A DNA stretch of 19,847 nt from Pseudomonadota bacterium. GTDB lineage: Bacteria; Pseudomonadota; Alphaproteobacteria; Rhizobiales; Rhizobiaceae. The stretch spans positions 1-19,847 of the forward strand of contig JAEYTV010000444.1 in NCBI GenBank assembly GCA_023433855.1. Reading direction: 5' to 3'. The first letter of the stretch is position 1. Every line of letters starts with the position of its first letter. The notes beneath the pieces were generated by a model. The model searched no databases and was not told the origin of the DNA. It saw only the letters and a program-made list of their open reading frames with translations. Shown piece after piece: positions 14,255 through 19,847 of the stretch. Made by a program: the position numbers and the translations under genes.

Positions 14255-14634
14255 TCTGTCGACTGCGTCAATCCTGCTCACGAGAGGTACTGGCCCACCG
14301 CTCGCTAACGCCTCACGCACGATCGCGTCGGAGTGTGGGGCAGACCGCAATGTCTTGCGATCGCTCACGGCGACTACAGGCAGCGCCGCATCCTTGCCTG
14401 CGGGATCTGGCGGAAAAACGGTGGTCAGCGGATGGAAATCGGGTCCGCGAGCTGCGCTCTTCCACCGGTTTCGAGCCTGGTGTCCAGGACCGTTCCTGAA
14501 AGCGACGAGCTAGAAATCGCGATAGACGGAAGAGCGGTGGAGCGGCCGGTGCAGACGATCTATTTCACGTGCCACGATGCCGCCTGACGCAACGCGTCTT
14601 GCGGCATATTGCCGGAAACGTATTCAAGCGGCTC
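14255..14634. other. Intergenic stretch without a recognisable gene
   Basis: Between the tetR operator and the end of mmsB about 380 bp hold no convincing coding region. Two plus-strand open frames (14181-14513 and 14333-14587) lack a ribosome-binding site, resemble no protein I know and overlap each other. The stretch contains the large hairpin at 14577-14607 and a longer-range inverted repeat CGATCGC (14320-14326) with GCGATCG (14357-14363). It may hold the tetR promoter, a small RNA or the decayed remains of a gene. Confidence 0.5.
14577..14607 (-). terminator. Large hairpin downstream of mmsB (operon end)
   Basis: ATGCCGC (14577-14583) pairs with GCGGCAT (14601-14607), and inside it GACGC (14586-14590) pairs with GCGTC (14594-14598) around an AAC loop; only a 2x2 internal loop interrupts the stem. 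It lies 27 bp beyond the mmsB stop on the minus strand and probably marks the 3' end of the liv-mmsB transcript. No T-run follows on that strand, so termination may be Rho-assisted or the stem may only stabilise the RNA. Confidence 0.55.
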
Positions 14635-15522
14635 TCAAGCACCTGCCTTCTCGCGCAGCATGTGTATGACCGACGAGAAATCCTCATCTCCGTGCCCGCT
14701 CTTCTCAAACTCCGAATAGAGTTGAGCTGCATGGGCACCGAGCGGTGTCGCCGCCCCGGATTGTCTCGCCGCCTCTTGAGACAACAGCAGGTCTTTCAGC
14801 ATCAGCGCTGCGGCGAAGCCTGGCTTGTAGTCGTTGTTGGCGGGAGACGTGGGCACCGGGCCCGGTACCGGGCAATAGGTGGTGAGCGACCAGCACTGCC
14901 CGGATGACGTCGAGGCGACGTCGAACAGCGCCCGATGCGAAAGCCCGAGCTTCTCGGCCAGACCGAAAGCTTCGCAGACGCCGATCATCGAGATTCCGAG
15001 GATCATGTTGTTGCAGATCTTGGCAGCTTGCCCTGCCCCGGCGCCACCGCAATGCACCACTTTCTTCCCCATCGTCTGCAGGATAGGAAGACCCGCCGCG
15101 AACGCCGTCTCCGAACCGCCCACCATGAAAGTGAGCGTGCCCGCCGCCGCCCCGCCTGTTCCTCCGGAAACCGGCGCATCGAGCGACATGCAGTTCATCA
15201 CCTCGGCCAGTTTGTGCGCCTTCCGGGCACTGTCCACATCGATCGTCGAGCAGTCGATGACGAGCGTGCCCTCGGCGACCAGGGTCGTCAGGTCTGTCCA
15301 GACGGCCAGGACATGCTCCCCTTTCGGAAGCATCGTGATGACACATTCGGCATTACGGGCGGCGTCCGCAAGCGAGCTTGCCGCACGAACACCGTTCTCC
15401 GCAGCAAGCCTCATTGACGAGGGGGAAAGATCGAAGCCATGAACCTCGTGACCGGCGCGGACCAGGTTGGCAGCCATTGGACCACCCATGTTCCCAAGTC
15501 CGACGAAAGCGATCCTGATCAT
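14635..15522 (-). CDS. mmsB: 3-hydroxyisobutyrate dehydrogenase
   Basis: This NAD-dependent enzyme oxidises 3-hydroxyisobutyrate to methylmalonate semialdehyde in valine degradation. It has 295 residues, typical for the family. The N-terminal Rossmann motif is GLGNMGGPMAANLVRAGHEV (8-27). The substrate loop DAPVSGGTGGAAAGTL is at 115-130, and catalytic Lys168 lies in GAGQAAKICNNMILG, all as in the beta-hydroxyacid dehydrogenase family. Related members act on tartronate semialdehyde, but the neighbouring CoA hydrolase supports the valine role. ATG at 15522 is preferred: it has GGGGAGGA just upstream and begins at the Rossmann strand (MIRIAFVG), while a longer in-frame reading starts inside the upstream gene. 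It is 19 bp after the hydrolase stop and last in its operon. Confidence 0.94.
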   Translation of the reverse strand: MIRIAFVGLGNMGGPMAANLVRAGHEVHGFDLSPSSMRLAAENGVRAASSLADAARNAECVITMLPKGEHVLAVWTDLTTLVAEGTLVIDCSTIDVDSARKAHKLAEVMNCMSLDAPVSGGTGGAAAGTLTFMVGGSETAFAAGLPILQTMGKKVVHCGGAGAGQAAKICNNMILGISMIGVCEAFGLAEKLGLSHRALFDVASTSSGQCWSLTTYCPVPGPVPTSPANNDYKPGFAAALMLKDLLLSQEAARQSGAATPLGAHAAQLYSEFEKSGHGDEDFSSVIHMLREKAGA

Positions 15523-15541
15523 GTCTTCCTCCCCTTCAGGC

Positions 15542-16621
15542 TCATAGCCGGTGATCCGGAAACAGCGCCGGATGCCGCGCATCGAAATACTTGCTCACAT
15601 CCTGCTCGGTCACCTCCTCCAGCTTACCCGGTGACCATTGTGGATTGCGATCCTTGTCGATGACGGCAGCTCGCACCCCCTCATAAAAATCGTGGTTCAA
15701 CAGGATCTTCACGGCCGCCGTGAATTCCCGCTCAAGGCATTCGACCAGGCTTGAACTCTGCCGCCCCTCGCGCAACAGCCGTAGCGCAAGCTTCAGGCTC
15801 GTTGGAGAGCGCCGGCCGATAAGAGCTCCCGTGCTGGCGGCAAAGGCATTGTCCTCTTTTTTTAGAGCAGCGGCAATCTCCTCGACGGTGCCGAACCGGA
15901 AAGTTCGGTCGATCAGTTCGCGATGCAATCTCAGTTGGCTCTCCCCCGGCATCACCGCGAAACGGTCGATGACAGCGCGCACTTGCTCGTCCGAGGCTCC
16001 GCTCGGCAGCTCACCCAGCCTCTCCGTCACGGCCCCAAGCCGGTCCGACGGCAGGTGGACATCGGCCAGACCGGCATAGATGGCGTCAGCCGCACCGATC
16101 GCTTCGGCCGTCAACGCTATCCAGGTACCGATTTCGCCCGGGGCCCGCGGCAAAAGCCATGTGGCGCCGACATCCGGCACGTAGCCGATCCCGGTTTCCG
16201 GCATCGCAAGCTTCGTCCTTTCGGTGACGATCCGGTGCTTGCCATGCGCGGAAATCCCCACCCCTCCGCCCATGACGATCCCGTCCATCAGCGCGACATA
16301 GGGCTTCGGATAATGTGCGATCCTGTAGTTGAGCGGGAATTCCTCCCGCCAAAAACGTGTAACCTCGGGATCGCCCGCCCGGCCCATCTCATGGATCATG
16401 CGGATGTCTCCGCCGGCGCAAAGGCCCCGCTCACCCTCACCTTTCACGATCACGCAGGAGACCTTGGGATCCTGGGCAAAGTCCTCCAGGGCGGATGCCA
16501 TCATCCGCACCATGGTCAGCGTGAGGCTATTCAGAGCCTTGGGCCGGTTGAGCCGGATGACGGCGGCCGAACCGATCCGCTCTAGCAGGACATCCTGGCT
16601 CTCCAGGAATGCATCGGACAT
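15542..16621 (-). CDS. 3-hydroxyisobutyryl-CoA hydrolase (enoyl-CoA hydratase/isomerase family)
   Basis: This crotonase-fold thioesterase releases 3-hydroxyisobutyrate from its CoA ester, the step directly before MmsB in valine degradation. It has 359 residues, longer than simple enoyl-CoA hydratases and right for this family. Oxyanion-hole parts are CAGGDIRMIHEM (68-79) and GGGVGIS (118-124). The catalytic pair expected for the human enzyme family is present as Glu142 and Asp150 in MPETGIGYVPDVGATWLLPR. The C-terminal part has the typical NHDFYEGVRAAVIDKDRNPQ segment followed by a W. ATG at 16621 is preferred over TTG at 16633 because GGAG lies between them at correct spacing. It starts 12 bp after the oxidoreductase stop, clearly the same transcript. 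Confidence 0.93.
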   Translation of the reverse strand: MSDAFLESQDVLLERIGSAAVIRLNRPKALNSLTLTMVRMMASALEDFAQDPKVSCVIVKGEGERGLCAGGDIRMIHEMGRAGDPEVTRFWREEFPLNYRIAHYPKPYVALMDGIVMGGGVGISAHGKHRIVTERTKLAMPETGIGYVPDVGATWLLPRAPGEIGTWIALTAEAIGAADAIYAGLADVHLPSDRLGAVTERLGELPSGASDEQVRAVIDRFAVMPGESQLRLHRELIDRTFRFGTVEEIAAALKKEDNAFAASTGALIGRRSPTSLKLALRLLREGRQSSSLVECLEREFTAAVKILLNHDFYEGVRAAVIDKDRNPQWSPGKLEEVTEQDVSKYFDARHPALFPDHRL

Positions 16622-16633
16622 TGGTTTCTCCAA

Positions 16634-18244
16634 TCAGCGATTATCCGCGAGGATCATCTCCGCTGCCTTCTCGGCGATCATGATCGTTGGCGAATTGGTG
16701 TTGCCGGAGGTTATATTGGGCATGATCGACGCATCGGCGATACGCAGGCGGCCGACTGCCCGCATCTTCAGCCGCGGATCGACGACGCTTTCGGAATCTC
16801 CCCCCATGCGCGCCGTGCCGACCGGGTGGAAGATCGTGGTGCCGATTTCCCCGGCCGCCTTTTCGAGCTCCTCATCCGTCTCGTAGGAAGGACCCGGCTT
16901 GTATTCCTCTGGACCATAGCGGGCGAAGGCCGGCTTCCTGACGATCTCGCGGGTAAGTCGAACCGCCCTCACCGCCACTTCGCGATCCCCCCGGGTTGAA
17001 AGATAATTCGGTCGGATGGCAGGCTGCGCGGCGAAATCCGGACCTTTGACATGCACGGAGCCCCGGCTTTCGGGCCTGAGATTGCACACACTTGCAGTCA
17101 TGGCCGGGAAAATGTGCACCGGATCACCGAACTTGTCGAGCGAAACGGGCTGGACGTGATATTCCAGGTCCGGCATTTCCTTGTCCGGTCCTGACCTGGT
17201 GAAGATGCCAAGCTGGCTCGGCGCCATCGACATCGGTCCGGAGCGTCGAAAGGCATATTCCAGCCCGATGGCCGCCTTGCCGACAAAGCTCGACGCTCTC
17301 TCGTTCAGCGTCGGCACGCCTGTGACTTTGTAGACCAACCGCAGTTGCAGATGGTCCTGCAGGTTCTCACCCACGCTTTTGACCTCCTTCACCACCCCGA
17401 TGCCCGCCTCCTGCAGCACCTCGCCACGGCCGATACCAGACAGTTCGAGGATATGCGGCGTGCCAATCGCGCCGGCGCTCAGCACCGTCTCCCGCCGGGC
17501 ATAGGCCGTGCGGGCAATCCCGTCGTGCTGGAACTCGACACCCTGTACCTCGCCGTTCTCGATGATCAGGCGGCGCACATGCGCCTTCGTCGCCACGATC
17601 AGGTTCGGCCGCCGCATCGCCGGACGCAGGAAAGCCTTGGAGGCATTCCAGCGTATGCCGGACCGCTGGTTGACGTCGAAATAGCCGGAGCCTTCGTTGT
17701 TTCCCCGGTTGAAGTCGTCGACGGGCGGAATACCGGCCTCTTCAGCCGCCTTCTGGAAGGCATCCAGTACTGCCCAGCGGACGCGCGATTTCTCGATCCG
17801 CCATTCGCCGCCGGTGCCGTGCATGTCGTCGGCGCCCTTGTAGAAATCCTCGTTCTTCTTGAAGATCGGCAGCACGTCCTCCCAACCCCAGCCGGTGCAG
17901 CCCATCTGCCGCCACAGGTCGTAGTCCCGTGCCTGACCGCGCATGTAGATCATGCCGTTGATCGATGAGCAGCCACCGAGAATCTTGCCCCGGGGGTAAG
18001 AAAGGGAACGCCCGTTGAGGCCTTCTTCCTTTTCGGTGGTGAAACACCAGTCCGTGCGGGGATTGTTGATGCAGTAGAGATAGCCGACCGGAATATGTAC
18101 CCAGTGGTAGTTGTCCTTGCCGCCAGCCTCGAGGACAAGGACACGATTGCCGGGGTCTTTCGAGAGGCGGTTGGCGAGCACACAGCCGGCGCTGCCGGCG
18201 CCGATGACGATGTAGTCGTAGGTATCCATCGTCTTGTCATTCAC
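16634..18244 (-). CDS. GMC-family FAD-dependent oxidoreductase (choline dehydrogenase-like)
   Basis: This flavoprotein dehydrogenase of 536 residues most likely oxidises an alcohol group and passes electrons to the respiratory chain. The FAD-binding motif is IVIGAGSAGCVLANRLS at 12-28. The first GMC signature lies around 83-99 (YPRGKILGGCSSINGMI), the second in SAGAIGTPHILELSGIG. The active-site pair is His473 in FHPVGTARMGG and Asn517 in SGNTNSPTIMIAEKAAE, as in choline oxidases and dehydrogenases. Such proteins are often labelled choline dehydrogenase, but no betB or betI is nearby and the operon points to a branched-chain-related or other alcohol. Starts: GTG at 18244 overlaps the livM stop (GTGA), ATG at 18229 gives MDTYDYIVIG. 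The overlap suggests coupling to livM, so GTG is listed. Confidence 0.9.
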   Translation of the reverse strand: MNDKTMDTYDYIVIGAGSAGCVLANRLSKDPGNRVLVLEAGGKDNYHWVHIPVGYLYCINNPRTDWCFTTEKEEGLNGRSLSYPRGKILGGCSSINGMIYMRGQARDYDLWRQMGCTGWGWEDVLPIFKKNEDFYKGADDMHGTGGEWRIEKSRVRWAVLDAFQKAAEEAGIPPVDDFNRGNNEGSGYFDVNQRSGIRWNASKAFLRPAMRRPNLIVATKAHVRRLIIENGEVQGVEFQHDGIARTAYARRETVLSAGAIGTPHILELSGIGRGEVLQEAGIGVVKEVKSVGENLQDHLQLRLVYKVTGVPTLNERASSFVGKAAIGLEYAFRRSGPMSMAPSQLGIFTRSGPDKEMPDLEYHVQPVSLDKFGDPVHIFPAMTASVCNLRPESRGSVHVKGPDFAAQPAIRPNYLSTRGDREVAVRAVRLTREIVRKPAFARYGPEEYKPGPSYETDEELEKAAGEIGTTIFHPVGTARMGGDSESVVDPRLKMRAVGRLRIADASIMPNITSGNTNSPTIMIAEKAAEMILADNR

Positions 18245-19251
18245 CGCCTGTGCTCGAAGCCGAGCTTCCGGCCGAGCCGGGATGCGTAGAACTCGCCGAT
18301 GAGGCCGCGCCGGAAGACCAGCACGCAGACCATGAACACGACGCCGGTGATGATCGTCACCGGGAAGTCCGAGGTCGCCAGATAGTTTTGCAGCGTGACG
18401 ACGAGGCCGGCGCCAAAGATGGGGCCGATCAGCGTGCCGATACCGCCGAGCAGCGTCATCAGGATCACTTCGCCCGACATCTGCCAGGCGACGTCGGTGA
18501 GCGTCGCGAACTGGAAGACAAGCGCCTTGGTGCCGCCGGCCAGTCCCGCCAGCGCCGCCGACATGACGAAGGCTCCGAGCTTGTAGCGTGAAACCGAATA
18601 ACCGAGCGATGTCGCCCGGGCCTCGTTCTCCCGGATCGACTTCAGGATCATGCCGAACGGCGAGTTGATGAAGCCCCAGATCAGGACCATGCCAATCAGG
18701 AAAACCGCCAGCACGAAGTAATACATGTTGGTCGACTGACCAAGGTCGATAAAGCCGAACAGATACCCGCGCGGCACGGACTGGATGCCGTCCTCGCCAT
18801 GGGTGAAACCCGCCTGCAGGCAGAAGAAGAAAAACATCTGCGACAGAGCAAGCGTGATCATGGCAAAATAGATCCCCTGCCGTCGGATCGCTACATAGCC
18901 CATCAAGAGGCCGAGCAACGCCGCTCCCAAGACGCCTGTAAGCACCCCGAGCTCAGGAGGGAACCCCCATTCCTTCACCACATGCGCGGTGAAATAGGCG
19001 GCACCGCCGAAGAAGGTTGCATGTCCGAACGAGAGCAGGCCGGTATAGCCGAGTAGCAGATTGAAGGCGCAGGCAAACAAGGCGAAGCACAGGAGCTTCA
19101 TGAGAAAGATCGGATAGAAGAAGACCGGCGCAACCACGAGAAGGACAAGGCCGGCGATCAGGAACGCGGCATAGGTCCTGGACGCGGTGGCGGATCGTTC
19201 GGCGCGGAGAGTGGCTGGAGGGCTGTGGGTCATCTCGCTCATTTCACGCAT
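18241..19251 (-). CDS. livM: Branched-chain amino acid-type ABC transporter permease LivM
   Basis: This inner-membrane permease has 336 residues with about nine hydrophobic helices after a polar N-terminus of some 25 residues. The family motif LLGYTGLLSFGHATFFGGAA is at about 65-84. The cytoplasmic loop INSPFGMILKSIRENEARATSLG, which contacts the ATPase, and MSGEVILMTLLGGIGTLIGP near the C-terminus are typical of LivM. It pairs with LivH; the ATPases LivG and LivF and a binding protein should lie upstream of the window. Start codons ATG 19251 and ATG 19242 are both possible. The first overlaps the livH end by 8 bp. Transporters of this class also import urea, amides and aromatic acids, so the substrate is open. 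Confidence 0.94.
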   Translation of the reverse strand: MREMSEMTHSPPATLRAERSATASRTYAAFLIAGLVLLVVAPVFFYPIFLMKLLCFALFACAFNLLLGYTGLLSFGHATFFGGAAYFTAHVVKEWGFPPELGVLTGVLGAALLGLLMGYVAIRRQGIYFAMITLALSQMFFFFCLQAGFTHGEDGIQSVPRGYLFGFIDLGQSTNMYYFVLAVFLIGMVLIWGFINSPFGMILKSIRENEARATSLGYSVSRYKLGAFVMSAALAGLAGGTKALVFQFATLTDVAWQMSGEVILMTLLGGIGTLIGPIFGAGLVVTLQNYLATSDFPVTIITGVVFMVCVLVFRRGLIGEFYASRLGRKLGFEHRR

Positions 19252-19847
19252 CCCGCCCGAAGAGGCCCGCCGGCCGGATCAGAAGCACTATCGCCATGAT
19301 GACGAAGATGACGATGTTCGACGCTTCCGGGTAGAAGACCTTTGTCAGCCCCTCAGCAATGCCCAGCATGTAGCCGGTGACGATGGCGCCCATGATCGAT
19401 CCCATGCCGCCGACGACGACGACGGCGAAGACGACGATGATGATGTTGCTCCCCATCAACGGCGAGACCTGGTAGATCGGCGCCGCAAGCACACCAGCGA
19501 AGGCGGCAAGCGCGGCGCCCAGCGCGTAGGTGAGCGTCAGCAGCATGGGCACGTTGATGCCGAAGGCCTGCACCAGCACCGGGTTTTCCGTCGCGGCCCG
19601 CAGATACGAGCCGAGCTTGGTCTTCTCGATCAGCAGCCAGGTGCCGAGGCAGGCGAGAAGCGACACCACGACCACCCAGCCGCGATAGTTCGGCAGGAAC
19701 ATGAAGCCGAGATTGGTGCCGCCGGCAAGCAGCGGCGGCGTCGCATAGGGCTGGCCGGAAGCGCCGTAGAGATAGCGGAACGTCCCCTCGATCGTCAGAG
19801 CCAGGCCGAAGGTGAACAGCAGGCCATAGAGATGGTCGAGCTTGTAC
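19244..19847 (-). CDS. livH: Branched-chain amino acid-type ABC transporter permease LivH (truncated by window edge)
   Basis: About 200 C-terminal residues are visible; the reading frame continues open to base 19847, so the gene begins outside the window. Visible blocks are KLDHLYGLLFTFGLALTIEG at the edge and LGSYLRAATENPVLVQAFGI, the cytoplasmic loop contacting the ATPase. ALAAFAGVLAAPIYQVSPLMG, FAVVVVGGMGSIMGAIVTGY and IVIFVIMAIVLLIRPAGLFG follow, all typical of LivH. An internal ATG at 19702 is not the true start, since homology extends well upstream of it. It overlaps livM by 8 bp, and the two permeases form a heterodimer. Confidence 0.94.
   Translation of the reverse strand, partial: YKLDHLYGLLFTFGLALTIEGTFRYLYGASGQPYATPPLLAGGTNLGFMFLPNYRGWVVVVSLLACLGTWLLIEKTKLGSYLRAATENPVLVQAFGINVPMLLTLTYALGAALAAFAGVLAAPIYQVSPLMGSNIIIVVFAVVVVGGMGSIMGAIVTGYMLGIAEGLTKVFYPEASNIVIFVIMAIVLLIRPAGLFGRDA

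Noticed and set aside
14181..14587. Plus-strand open frames of 110 and 84 codons in the gap between tetR and mmsB
   Set aside because: No ribosome-binding site, mutual overlap in different frames and no recognisable protein family; described as an uncoded stretch instead.
1..19847. Mobile element, phage, CRISPR array or defence system
   Set aside because: No transposase, integrase, long terminal inverted repeats, regularly spaced repeats, nuclease-toxin pairs or other defence signatures were seen; all long genes fit metabolic, transport or regulatory families.

Overview
The window reads as a high-GC chromosome or chromid segment of an alphaproteobacterium of the order Hyphomicrobiales (Rhizobiales), most like Rhizobium, Sinorhizobium/Ensifer or Agrobacterium. 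This is a judgement from protein style, base composition and gene repertoire: several ABC importers, a LysR-gcdH pair, and many TetR and LysR regulators. No database search was possible. Gene density is high. I see no tRNA, rRNA, insertion sequence, integrase, phage gene or CRISPR array.

Left part (1-6561). A LysR-type regulator (minus strand) diverges from glutaryl-CoA dehydrogenase gcdH (plus strand), which starts with TTG and ends at a clear hairpin terminator. Next, a small DUF308/HdeD-like membrane protein (minus) diverges from a TetR repressor (plus). Their 138-bp intergenic region carries two copies of the operator-like inverted repeat CCTAYC-N4-RGTAGG, one near each gene. Then come a succinate-semialdehyde-dehydrogenase-type aldehyde dehydrogenase, a strong intrinsic terminator, and an AlkC-type DNA alkylation repair glycosylase with HEAT-like repeats and a C-terminal Ig-like domain.

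Middle part (6632-12546, all minus strand). A DEAD-box RNA helicase of the CsdA/DbpA type has a long Lys/Arg-rich tail and two tandem hairpins in its 5' leader. It is preceded by a complete sulfate/thiosulfate importer operon, cysP-cysT-cysW-cysA. Genes T, W and A are tightly packed (2-bp gap, then 4-bp overlap). cysP is separated from cysT by a GC-rich hairpin followed by T4. The cysP Shine-Dalgarno can pair with a perfect 6-nt complement upstream in its leader.

Right part (12713-19847, all minus strand). A TetR repressor with an operator-like palindrome over its start region overlaps an EamA/DMT-type 10-TM exporter. A 403-bp gap without a recognisable gene follows, holding a large hairpin near the end of the next operon. 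That operon is transcribed leftwards from outside the window: livH (truncated by the window edge), livM, a GMC-family FAD oxidoreductase, a 3-hydroxyisobutyryl-CoA hydrolase and a 3-hydroxyisobutyrate dehydrogenase. The overlaps and short gaps argue for one transcript linking an uptake system of the branched-chain amino acid type with an FAD dehydrogenase and two consecutive steps of valine degradation.

Most of the window is ordinary accessory metabolism. The parts most worth a second look are the cysP leader, the twin operators around the DUF308/TetR pair, the livHM-GMC-hydrolase-dehydrogenase operon and the helicase leader.
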